A stretch of DNA of 64,000 bases from contig NZ_JABRWQ010000001.1 of the NCBI RefSeq assembly GCF_013249065.1, positions 186,001 through 250,000 on the forward strand, in the 5' to 3' direction. The notes under the pieces were generated by a model, which did not search any database, was not told where the DNA came from, and saw only the letters and a program-made list of their open reading frames with translations. Both the position numbers and the translations under genes were made by a program. This DNA comes from Winogradskyella litoriviva (GTDB taxonomy: Bacteria; Bacteroidota; Bacteroidia; Flavobacteriales; Flavobacteriaceae). Position 1 is the first letter of the stretch; the number at the start of each line of letters is the position of its first letter. Below, one piece after another: positions 43,516-52,061 of the stretch.

Positions 43516-45888
43516 TTAAGCTTTAATTTCTTTCATTAAATCATCATAAGTATAGAAAGCTTTATCGTCCTTATCTTTATGGTATAACACATTGACTCTA
43601 ATAGCTTTTAAACCTGTTACAGCTTGTAAATCTTGGAGTTCTACAATTTCTACATCATCGCCTAAGTACTTCTTTGCTTGTAAAAATTTTACATATCTTA
43701 GATATTCTCTTTCATCTTCTTTCTGAGAATAAACAATACTAATCTTTCCTTTTTGAGTAACGCGTTCTTCCGTTCCCTTTACAAAAGCCTTATCTACACG
43801 CTTTTTTACAATCTCGTATCTTGCATTATATGTTCCGTCTACATCAAACTGTTTTTCATCCATTCTAAAACTAATAGATAATGGTTGGTTAAATACCAAA
43901 ATCATTGAAGCTACATCTAATGCTACCGGAAAATCAGATTTCATTTGGTAATAAGCATTTTCCATTTCTACCATAACTTGGAGTTGCCATAATCTCAAAT
44001 TATAAAGGTAAATAGGATTAAAACTATCTTCTTTTGTAATAGACTCTCCAATGTACATGTTATGTTCTACACCATCCGTTTTAAAACGCTCATAATAATG
44101 CGGATACATAAGTTGTGCTTTCTCTTGTTTTTGATCTAACAAGGATGCCATTTCTTTATTAATTAAAGAAATAGTGTCATCATAATGCTTTCTATGGTGA
44201 TATAGTGCATCTGTACGATCATCCACTCTTTTAAAATAGACATCTATTTGTTCTTTTAGGTCATCAACAATATAGAGATGTTTTAAAATAGGTTCAATGT
44301 CATTCTTTATAAATTCTGAAATTTGATGCTCGCTATCAACTTGAAAATGCGCTTCAATAGCTTCTAAATAGTCATTTATTTGATAGATATATTGTTCGTA
44401 TATTGGCAGTACTTCAATTTTAGAAGCATTTTGTAAAATCCTTTTTACAGCATTTAATTGCATAGATAAATCTTGCTGTGTCGCCCAATTTCTTGCTTCA
44501 GAGGACCCTTTTATATCTATCTGCCCATACAAAGGATAAATATTTTCAAAAGCTATTTTATTAAAACTAGCTTTCTTACCATTCATTTGGTCTTTTATAA
44601 AACTTCTAGCTTCTTTTTTAAACCTCCAATGTACACTAGAATGTATTGATGTACATTCTTTTTGGATAATAGCCTCAATTAAATTAGATTCATCATTTTT
44701 AGAGCGTTCTACTGCCGTTACTATAAATGGCATTACATCTACCAATTTATTAGCATTAATACTATTTAAAATTTTAGGTTCTTTTGATACAATTTCTAAA
44801 ATACCCATTAAACCATCATCATTAGCTATTGGTGCAAATATGGCGCTTTTAAAACCTTGATCGCGCAATACTAAGATATGAGGAGCTTTACCTTTAGAAC
44901 GTTTAAACGATTTATCAACGTCTGAGACCGAAAAGTATTCGTTCTCAAGTAGTAATTTATTATAAGACCATTTACAGAGCGCATCAGAACAATTTTTACT
45001 TTCTAAATCATTAAGCAAAAAGCTATTCATACCTACTCCATAGACCCTTTCAAAAACGTCCTCTTCGGCATTATATATAGAAAAACCTACTCTAATATTC
45101 TTTAAACCAAATAAGGATTGAAAAATTTCTTGAAAACCGTCCATAAAGCTTTCGTCTTTTCTCTTTTTTTCTCCTATAAGACTCGATTTTATGTTAGAAA
45201 TAGACTGATCATCGGTTACATCAAAAATATTTGAAATTACAAATCCTTTAAACATATAACTTTGAGGTGGAAATTTTTCTTTCCACAACTCTATGTTTTC
45301 AAAATTATCTAATAACTCATTATAATCTTCTTGAGTAATTTTAGGTGCATTTTCTTTAGGAGATATTTCTGTAAAATCTGCGTTATATAAAATCTTGTAA
45401 TAACGCATTATACCATTAGCGTCTGGAATTTCGTAATAAAATGGACGTTTAAAATTTATATTATAGCCATAACAAACGTTAAGAATAATAGCACATGTAA
45501 TAATATACCTTTGGTCATCAGGCATATTTTTCATTTCTAATTCAAAATCATCACCAGCTGTTTTTAATATATTTTTAAAACGTTCTGATGAATTAAAAGT
45601 ATAATGATGATAAGGAATTGAGGCCGTTTTAATCTCATTTTTAGTAAGAATAGGACTAAACGTATCTTGTAGAATACCGTTTATCTCTTTCTCATGAGTT
45701 TTAAAAGTCTTAAAATCACTAAACCCATCTCTTAGAATCGGATTTTTTTTTGCGATTTTTAACACACGACGAGCATTGGCAACAATGTAATCATTGTCGT
45801 CTTCTATTAAATTCTCGTATTTATTTAATAGTTTATTAAAGCTAATTTTAACTTCAATTGGAGATTCTATGTTATCGTTAATATCCAA
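43516..45888 (-). CDS. Large GAF-domain protein of unknown function
   Basis: 790 residues from a TTG start, supported by a TAnnTTTG element 23 nt upstream and by the polar start sequence. A helical N-terminal region (1 to about 230) precedes a GAF-like domain (about 250-395, IRVGFSIYNAEEDVF and KSAIFAPIANDDGLMGILEIV). The C-terminal half has long helices (about 480-620) and then a mixed region with a YxKARYE/KKRVDKAF segment. There is no kinase, cyclase or DNA-binding domain that I can recognise. It is probably a cytosolic signalling or stress protein. It lies between the HD-Pycsar-like gene and the alpha-glucan locus. Confidence 0.72.
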   Translation of the reverse strand: MDINDNIESPIEVKISFNKLLNKYENLIEDDNDYIVANARRVLKIAKKNPILRDGFSDFKTFKTHEKEINGILQDTFSPILTKNEIKTASIPYHHYTFNSSERFKNILKTAGDDFELEMKNMPDDQRYIITCAIILNVCYGYNINFKRPFYYEIPDANGIMRYYKILYNADFTEISPKENAPKITQEDYNELLDNFENIELWKEKFPPQSYMFKGFVISNIFDVTDDQSISNIKSSLIGEKKRKDESFMDGFQEIFQSLFGLKNIRVGFSIYNAEEDVFERVYGVGMNSFLLNDLESKNCSDALCKWSYNKLLLENEYFSVSDVDKSFKRSKGKAPHILVLRDQGFKSAIFAPIANDDGLMGILEIVSKEPKILNSINANKLVDVMPFIVTAVERSKNDESNLIEAIIQKECTSIHSSVHWRFKKEARSFIKDQMNGKKASFNKIAFENIYPLYGQIDIKGSSEARNWATQQDLSMQLNAVKRILQNASKIEVLPIYEQYIYQINDYLEAIEAHFQVDSEHQISEFIKNDIEPILKHLYIVDDLKEQIDVYFKRVDDRTDALYHHRKHYDDTISLINKEMASLLDQKQEKAQLMYPHYYERFKTDGVEHNMYIGESITKEDSFNPIYLYNLRLWQLQVMVEMENAYYQMKSDFPVALDVASMILVFNQPLSISFRMDEKQFDVDGTYNARYEIVKKRVDKAFVKGTEERVTQKGKISIVYSQKEDEREYLRYVKFLQAKKYLGDDVEIVELQDLQAVTGLKAIRVNVLYHKDKDDKAFYTYDDLMKEIKA

Positions 45889-45910
45889 AAAAGAGAAATT
45901 TTTATATAAG

Positions 45911-45918
45911 CAAAGTTA
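45911..45918 (-). promoter_or_regulatory. Putative -7 element (TAACTTTG) for the GAF-protein gene
   Basis: Exact TAnnTTTG match 23 nt before the TTG start codon, which supports that start. -33 not seen. Confidence 0.5.
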
Positions 45919-45986
45919 CAAATATTAAACATAGTCGGTATAAAAAAGAATTACTTACGTTCTTATTTTTATTAAATAGTTAACCA

Positions 45987-48107
45987 CTACCTCTTTAATA
46001 AACTTATAGCAAATCCACCACCTTCGGCAAGTTTTATAGTTAATTTTGAATCCTTTTTTAATTCTATTTTCTCTATTTCAATATCTAATGGATTGTCATC
46101 CCAATGTGCATTTTCACCATCTTTATAAATTATGGCTTCATAAGTTTCATTATCATCTAAAAAACTAAAATCTAGCTGCAGAGTTCTAGAATTTTCATCT
46201 GTAATTCCTCCAACAAACCAATGACCTGTTTCTCTTTCTTTTCTCGCAATAGTCACATAATCACCTACTACTCCATTTAAAACTTTGGTTTCTTGCCAAT
46301 CTACTCCAACATCTTTAATAAATTGTAATGGCTCAGGGTTAGCTTCATAATGCTCTACTAAATCTGCTGCCATTTGTACAGGACTATAAATCACCACATA
46401 CAAGGCTAATTGTTGTGCAATGGTTGTATTTACTTGGTTATCCTTTTTATATTCATCGAATTTTATATTGAAAATACCTGGTGTAAAATCTATTGGTCCA
46501 GATAACATTCTGGTAAAAGCAACGATTGGCAAATGCTCTGGCGGATTACCTCCATCACTTGCCCAAGCATTAAATTCTTGTCCTCGTAAACCTTCTCTCG
46601 ATATAATATTAGGATACGTTCTACGTAATCCTGTTGCTTTTATTGGCTCATGCGCATTAACCGCAACCTCATATTTTGCCGCTTTAATGGCAGCATTATT
46701 ATAATGATTCACCATATATTGTCCATGATGATATTCACCTTTTGGTAAAATTTTACCCACATAGCCAGATTTTACGGCATGCATCCCATATTTCTGCATT
46801 AATGCATAAGCCGTATCCTGTTGTTTAGTATAAGTTTCTGTTGCTGCAGAAGTTTCATGATGCATTATAATCTGAACCCCTTTCTCTTTTCCGTAACGCA
46901 CAACTTCATCTATATCGTAATCTGGATAAGGTGTTACAAAATCGAAAACGCCTTCTCTATCCTCAAAACCAATCCAATGTTCCCAACCTGTATTCCAGCC
47001 TTCAACTAAAACACCTCCAATATTATTCTTTGCTGAAAAATCAATAAAATTCTTTACGTTTTCTGTTGTTGCACCATGATGTCCATGGGATTTCCCTCCA
47101 TCTGTCCATGTACTCATATCTTGCGTCATTCCATAGTCCCAAGAGGATTTACCTAAATGCATTTCCCACCAAACACCTGTATATTTCATTGGCTTAAACC
47201 AAGATACATCACCAAGTTTATTTGGTTCATTTAGATTAACAATAAGCTTAGACTCAATTAAATCTGGTGCGTTATCTGTAATTTGAATGGTTCTCCAAGG
47301 TGTATTAAACGGCATGGTTTTCTTCACCTTATAATCGGTGTTTTCCGAACCTACTAAATTGCTTTTTAAATTGAGATTTTTAGTGTCAACTTTTAACGTC
47401 ATACCTGAATAATCTACTAAAGCAGCTTCATGAAAACTAAGATGTATTCCATCTTCTCCAACCATAGTTACAGGTGTATTAACCGCATTTTCTGGTATAT
47501 AAGTTTGTGCTAAATTTTTATGATTTGCATACTGCAAAGCATCAACTTCAGAAAGGTTTGTTGTGTTATATAAATGTTCGTAAATATCCCAATCTCCAGG
47601 AATCCAAAAGGTTTTATAATCTTCTGTTAGGTTGAATTCAGTATGCTCTTCTGTGATAAAAACCTCACCTCTTAATCTTGCTTGTTCTGGGAATTCGTAT
47701 CTAAATCCAATACCATCATCGTAGACTTTAAAAATGATATTTAAAAAGCGTTCTGGCGAAGTTTTTTCTTGAAGTTCAACTTTTAATTCTTTATAATTGT
47801 TGACTACATCTAACTGTTCTCCCCAAGGCATTTGCCATGTTTCATTGAAATCTGCAGTGCTTGTGTTTTTAATAATGAAATTCTTATTAAAAGCTGGTGC
47901 ATCCTTAAATTCGAATCCTAAATAAGACGTATCTACAACTTTTTTATTGTTGAAGCTTAGGACGTAAAACGGACGACCTTCATTATTAACATTAAAATTA
48001 ACGACCACTTTTTCATTAGGTGATTTAATTTCTGTGATTCGTTTTTCTTCAGAATTGCATGAGAATAATGCTAATGCAATTGCTAATATTGAAATGTAGG
48101 TTTTCAT
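45987..48107 (-). CDS. GH97 alpha-glucosidase (SusB-like)
   Basis: 706-residue SPII lipoprotein candidate (ALFSCNSE). The N-terminal super-beta-sandwich and the central barrel of GH97 are recognisable. The likely catalytic Glu residues are in IMHHETSA (about 415), VNAHEPIK (about 485) and EGLRGQEFN (about 506). The presence of Glu at the base positions is that of the inverting alpha-glucosidase subgroup exemplified by Bacteroides thetaiotaomicron SusB. Expected role: releasing glucose from maltodextrins in the periplasm or at the surface. The 302-bp gap separating it from the next glycosidase gene contains repeats, so it may be a separate transcription unit. Confidence 0.86.
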   Translation of the reverse strand: MKTYISILAIALALFSCNSEEKRITEIKSPNEKVVVNFNVNNEGRPFYVLSFNNKKVVDTSYLGFEFKDAPAFNKNFIIKNTSTADFNETWQMPWGEQLDVVNNYKELKVELQEKTSPERFLNIIFKVYDDGIGFRYEFPEQARLRGEVFITEEHTEFNLTEDYKTFWIPGDWDIYEHLYNTTNLSEVDALQYANHKNLAQTYIPENAVNTPVTMVGEDGIHLSFHEAALVDYSGMTLKVDTKNLNLKSNLVGSENTDYKVKKTMPFNTPWRTIQITDNAPDLIESKLIVNLNEPNKLGDVSWFKPMKYTGVWWEMHLGKSSWDYGMTQDMSTWTDGGKSHGHHGATTENVKNFIDFSAKNNIGGVLVEGWNTGWEHWIGFEDREGVFDFVTPYPDYDIDEVVRYGKEKGVQIIMHHETSAATETYTKQQDTAYALMQKYGMHAVKSGYVGKILPKGEYHHGQYMVNHYNNAAIKAAKYEVAVNAHEPIKATGLRRTYPNIISREGLRGQEFNAWASDGGNPPEHLPIVAFTRMLSGPIDFTPGIFNIKFDEYKKDNQVNTTIAQQLALYVVIYSPVQMAADLVEHYEANPEPLQFIKDVGVDWQETKVLNGVVGDYVTIARKERETGHWFVGGITDENSRTLQLDFSFLDDNETYEAIIYKDGENAHWDDNPLDIEIEKIELKKDSKLTIKLAEGGGFAISLLKR

Positions 48108-48209
48108 GTTGTATATATTTTAAACCTATTAAATTTTACGAGAGACTGATTGCAGTCGAAGTCAAAATCTAATAGGCTAATTTTAGTTTATTATTAAGCT
48201 TTTTTTTAG

Positions 48210-48242
48210 AGACCTGCTAGGTTTGAAAAAACTGCTAGATCT
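48210..48242. repeat. Degenerate CCTGCTAGG-type hairpin repeat
   Basis: AGACCTGCTAGGTTT and its partner ending in AGATCT form an imperfect hairpin, related to the better-preserved copy at 57532-57563. In the 302-bp gap between the GH97 and GH13 genes. Confidence 0.55.
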
Positions 48243-48268
48243 TGATTTCTTCACTTTATGTTTAGTTT

Positions 48269-48348
48269 ACACCCCTAAAGTCCCCTCAAGGAGACAATGC
48301 ACTCAGATGAATAGGACAATTGTCCCCTTGAAGGGACTTTAGGGGTGT
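48269..48348. repeat. Long inverted repeat in the GH97-GH13 gap
   Basis: Two 29-nt arms (48269-48297 and 48320-48348) are inverted copies of each other with few mismatches around a 22-nt loop. CACCCCTAAAGTCCC appears in one and the reverse complement in the other. It is a large stable hairpin with no coding content and resembles a MITE or REP-pair. It could stop transcription between the two genes. Confidence 0.7.
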
Positions 48349-48369
48349 TTCTTCTATATTTTTTAAATA

Positions 48370-48400
48370 ATCCTACAAGGTTTTTGTAACCTAATAGGAT
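48370..48400. repeat. Degenerate CCTACAAGGTTT-type hairpin
   Basis: TCCTA/TAGGA and AGGTT/AACCT pair in one register over a short loop, just 10 bp after the GH13 gene's stop. It is a diverged form of the exact repeats at 50138 and 57487. The rest of the 48108-48409 gap contains no recognisable gene. Confidence 0.6.
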
Positions 48401-48409
48401 ATTAGTTGA

Positions 48410-50086
48410 TTATTTTCTTTCTAACAGCACAATTTCAAATTCTGACGTAATAGTTAAGGTTCCATTTTCAACTGTTGCAGTTTCTCCTGAATAAGCATCA
48501 TGCAAAACATCACCATCTTCAAAAATTTTAGAAACATCAATCACCTTTTTCCCTTTTTCAAGTTCTAAACCAATAACCACTAAATCTTTAAAATTGCCTT
48601 TTTGATAGCTTCTATAAAAATAATAAGGTGCTTCAGTTATCATTTGATGCACACCTGCTCCAATCGCAGGATGCTTAGCTCTAAATTTGCCTAATTTTTG
48701 CCAGTGTGTTAAAATGGTTTTTGTTCTAGCATCATTTTTAATAGCATCCCAATTCATAAAAGAACGTAATGTGGCATCACCTTCTGTACCTTCAATAATT
48801 AATGGTCTTGCCGACTCACCTCCATAATATACTTGCGAAGTTCCTGGAGACAACAATAACTTATTGGCTGTTACATATGGCTTTTTTCTTTCTGCATCAA
48901 ACGGACTGCTATCATCATGAGAGCTTAAATAATTTAGTGTTCCAAAATCCTTTAAGTCTCCATTTAAAATATCAGAATATCTTTTAAATAAGGGTTCATA
49001 ATCCATCTCTTTTGAGTTCCATTTAAACTCAAAATTGATTAAACTATGAAAACTTGGTGGATTGAAATAATTTACTTTTTTATCTCCAAAATCAAAGAAT
49101 TGACCTCCACTTATACCGTAATTATAAACTTCTCCAACTAAATAGAAATTATTGTTATCTAATACTTTTTTGGGATTATTCTTTTTGTATTCTGCAAAAG
49201 CATAATCACACTCCTTTCTAAATTCGGTCCACACATATTCTTCGGTATGCTTTACAGTATCGGCTCTGTAACCGTCAATTCCAAATTCTATAATATAATC
49301 AGTAAGCCATTTCATAATATAAAATCGTGGTGCTCTTGGGTAACCAGTACGCTCAAAAAACGCATCTAGTTCTTTTACCTCTTGCTCATAACGACCTTCG
49401 GCTTTCCATTTTTCTACCATTTGTGGAGGTAATTCAACATCGTCGTTACTTTCTGTTCTAATATCTGGTAGATTAGCTACCAACGTACAGCTTATGGTAT
49501 TGGCATAACTATCATAACTACATTGCTGGTCTGTACGCACCCATTCCTCTGGCCAAACTGGATCTTTGTCGGTAACTGGACCTGTGTGATTTATAACGGC
49601 ATCTAAAACAATACGTATGCCTTTAGCATGAGCTTCTTTTACCAGCTCGTGTAGGTCTTCTTTGGTACCGAAGTTTGGGTCAATTTTAGTCCAATCTTTA
49701 GTCCAATAGCCATGAAAACCATAGCTTAAACCCGTACCTTCATTAGTTGCACCATGGATTTGCTCAACAATTGGTGTCATCCAAATGGCATTAATACCCA
49801 AATCTGAAAAATAGCCTTCCTTTACTTTTTGCGTTATACCTTTAATATCACCACCTTGAAAACCTCTCAATTTCCCTGGTTTCTTTGTCCTGTTAAAATT
49901 GGTATCATTTTCAGACTTTCCGCTGTTAAATCTGTCTGTTAGTAAGAAGTAGAGGTTTGCACCTTCCCAAACAAAAGGTGGTTCTATAGTTTGTTCTGTT
50001 TCTACAGCAGCAATCTTGTTTTCCGCGTCCTTGTTTTTGCAGCTCAAAGTAATTAGGATTAGGGTTAATAAAATTAGTTTTTTCAT
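48410..50086 (-). CDS. GH13 alpha-amylase lipoprotein
   Basis: 558 residues with lipobox ITLSCKN. A GH13 barrel spans about 40-500: region II DGYRADTVKH (about 272, nucleophile Asp), region III LVGEVYNYG (about 320, acid/base Glu) and region IV LSSHDDSSPF (about 390, transition-state Asp). Region I DAVINHTGP is near 164. Lipidation suggests an outer-membrane amylase that attacks starch or maltodextrin at the surface. The subfamily cannot be fixed by eye. It is the last gene of the nearly continuous minus-strand cluster. Confidence 0.87.
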   Translation of the reverse strand: MKKLILLTLILITLSCKNKDAENKIAAVETEQTIEPPFVWEGANLYFLLTDRFNSGKSENDTNFNRTKKPGKLRGFQGGDIKGITQKVKEGYFSDLGINAIWMTPIVEQIHGATNEGTGLSYGFHGYWTKDWTKIDPNFGTKEDLHELVKEAHAKGIRIVLDAVINHTGPVTDKDPVWPEEWVRTDQQCSYDSYANTISCTLVANLPDIRTESNDDVELPPQMVEKWKAEGRYEQEVKELDAFFERTGYPRAPRFYIMKWLTDYIIEFGIDGYRADTVKHTEEYVWTEFRKECDYAFAEYKKNNPKKVLDNNNFYLVGEVYNYGISGGQFFDFGDKKVNYFNPPSFHSLINFEFKWNSKEMDYEPLFKRYSDILNGDLKDFGTLNYLSSHDDSSPFDAERKKPYVTANKLLLSPGTSQVYYGGESARPLIIEGTEGDATLRSFMNWDAIKNDARTKTILTHWQKLGKFRAKHPAIGAGVHQMITEAPYYFYRSYQKGNFKDLVVIGLELEKGKKVIDVSKIFEDGDVLHDAYSGETATVENGTLTITSEFEIVLLERK

Positions 50087-50137
50087 AAGTATTGTTCAAG
50101 TAAGTGGCTGTCTTTTTGGTTAAATAAACTTTTAATA

Positions 50138-50164
50138 CCTACAAGGTTTTTGAAACCTTGCAGG
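50138..50164. repeat. Hairpin repeat, exact copy 1
   Basis: CCTACAAGGTTT and AAACCTTGCAGG form an almost perfect 12-bp stem with a 3-nt loop. A 32-nt block (50134-50165) is identical to 57483-57514. It lies between two GH13 genes; in a coding operon such hairpins can affect mRNA stability. Confidence 0.8.
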
Positions 50165-50175
50165 ACAGCGTAGTG

Positions 50176-52056
50176 CTAATTAATTTTTAAAATAAATGAC
50201 TCTAATGGTTTGATATCTATTCTGACCTCAGCTTTACCATTTTCAACTTTTAAAGTTGAAGTATAAGTTTTATACAATTGGTCTTTTACTTGGTATTCAC
50301 CATCTTTAAGTTCTAATTTCTGAACTAAATCTTCTGGTAACTGCAACTCAAAACCATAAGTATTATCTGCATTAAAGTTTGAAATAATGATTAATTTTTC
50401 ATCGTCACTCCAACGTACAAAAGACAACACTTTATCATTATACCATTCTGTGTTTTGGTGATTGTAATGCTGAATATCTTGATAGTCTCCCATTAAAGCC
50501 GAACTATTGATTGTGAAGTTCAGTAAGCGTTTATAGAAATCACGAAGTGCTTTTTCATCCGCTGTGGACTGACCACCATCAAACTTTTTATTGTTTACCC
50601 AACGCACCATACTTGGCACTGAACCATAATCGAAAATAGAGGTTCGGCTTGGGTCTCCAAAACCTAAATCTTCTGCTCCTGGCTCACCAAATTCTTGACC
50701 AAAATAAATCATGGTTGGTGCTGTAGAAGATGTTGCAGAAACTACCATTGCTGGTTTTCCTTTTATTGCACTACCAGCAAATTCTGGACTCGCAATACGT
50801 TGCTCATCATGGTTTTCTAAAAAGTGAAGCATATGATGCTCAATATCGCCTAAATCACTTAAAATTGGTGGAATATTATCTGTGCTTCCGTGACCTTGCA
50901 TGACGTGTTTAAGTGTATCATAAAGTTGAACTTTATCATATAAATAATCCATTTTTCCTCGTTTAATATAATCTCTATATAAACTTGGGTTATAAACCTC
51001 AGCTAATAAAAAAGCCTCTGGATTTTTCATTTTAATATGCGAATTCATATAACTCCAGAACTCAACAGGTACCATTTCTGCCATATCGTAACGGAAACCA
51101 TCAACGCCTTTTGCTGTCCAATATAAAGCGATATCCTTAAATTTTATCCAAGAACTTGGCACGGTTTTATCTTTCCAAAACTCAAAGTGTTTTTTATAAT
51201 CTTCATTATCAAATCCATCTGGCAATTCATCAAAATCTTTTCTACCGTCTGGACTGATTCCGTAGTTAACTTTTACAGTTTCATACCAATCATTCATATC
51301 TGGTTGCGATGCTCTAGAACCGTTTCCTGTCCATTTTGCAGGAATTTCTTCAAACTTACTATCTGCTAAATCTGTTTTTTCTCCTCCTAGAGGTTGGTAG
51401 CCATTTTTCCATTCTGGCACTTTAAACGCTTCACCTGGATTGTAATAAAAGTTATTGTTAACGTCGTAGGTTTTTATTTTATCATCTTCTGCTCCAAAAT
51501 CTGAAGCACCTTTTGGATTTGACAAACTTTGGTAATTACGTGCGACGTGATTTGGCACAATATCAATAATCACTTTTAAGCCTGCTTTATGAGAACGCTC
51601 AATTAACGCTTCAAATTCTTCTAACCTGTTGTCTACATTAACGGCTAAATCTGGATTAACATTATAATAATCCTTAACAGCATATGGTGAACCAGCTCTT
51701 CCTTTTACAATATCTGGATCGTCATTAGAAATACCATATTTAGTATAATCCGTAATCACATCGTGATGTGGAACTCCTGTATACCAAATATGCGTTACGC
51801 CTAAATCTTTAATTTCATTTAAAGCTAAATCCGTGAAATCATTAAATTTTCCGACACCATTTTCTTCAAGTGTTCCCCAAGGTTTATTGGTAGTATTTGT
51901 ATTTCCGAAGAGTCTTGTAAAGACTTGATATACGACTTCTTTTTTCTTCATTTGGGTTTTAATTTCTTGTTTTTGTATAGGCTCTTTGGTCTCGTTTTTA
52001 CATCCAAAATAACTTAAGACAACCAATAGTATTGTAATGCTTTTAATCTTTTTCAT
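50176..52056 (-). CDS. GH13 alpha-amylase-family lipoprotein
   Basis: 626 residues with lipobox LSYFGCKNE. GH13 signatures are DIVPNHVARN (about 165), DGFRYDMAEM (about 325, nucleophile Asp), LLAEVYNPS (about 354, Glu) and LENHDEQRI (about 419, Asp). A C-terminal beta domain covers about 540-626. It is distinct in sequence from the 48.4 kb and 55.5 kb GH13 enzymes, suggesting different chain-length or linkage preference. A 5-bp gap to the GH31 gene indicates cotranscription. Substrate alpha-1,4-glucan is inferred from family and locus. Confidence 0.87.
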   Translation of the reverse strand: MKKIKSITILLVVLSYFGCKNETKEPIQKQEIKTQMKKKEVVYQVFTRLFGNTNTTNKPWGTLEENGVGKFNDFTDLALNEIKDLGVTHIWYTGVPHHDVITDYTKYGISNDDPDIVKGRAGSPYAVKDYYNVNPDLAVNVDNRLEEFEALIERSHKAGLKVIIDIVPNHVARNYQSLSNPKGASDFGAEDDKIKTYDVNNNFYYNPGEAFKVPEWKNGYQPLGGEKTDLADSKFEEIPAKWTGNGSRASQPDMNDWYETVKVNYGISPDGRKDFDELPDGFDNEDYKKHFEFWKDKTVPSSWIKFKDIALYWTAKGVDGFRYDMAEMVPVEFWSYMNSHIKMKNPEAFLLAEVYNPSLYRDYIKRGKMDYLYDKVQLYDTLKHVMQGHGSTDNIPPILSDLGDIEHHMLHFLENHDEQRIASPEFAGSAIKGKPAMVVSATSSTAPTMIYFGQEFGEPGAEDLGFGDPSRTSIFDYGSVPSMVRWVNNKKFDGGQSTADEKALRDFYKRLLNFTINSSALMGDYQDIQHYNHQNTEWYNDKVLSFVRWSDDEKLIIISNFNADNTYGFELQLPEDLVQKLELKDGEYQVKDQLYKTYTSTLKVENGKAEVRIDIKPLESFILKIN

Positions 52057-52061
52057 TTGGA

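Noticed and set aside
42297..45888. Complete Pycsar antiphage system
   Set aside because: The effector-like membrane domain is present, but no adjacent cyclase of PycC type is seen; the GAF protein has no cyclase motifs.
48200..48400. CRISPR-like array in the GH97-GH13 gap
   Set aside because: The repeats are single hairpins of different sequence, with no regular spacers and no cas genes.
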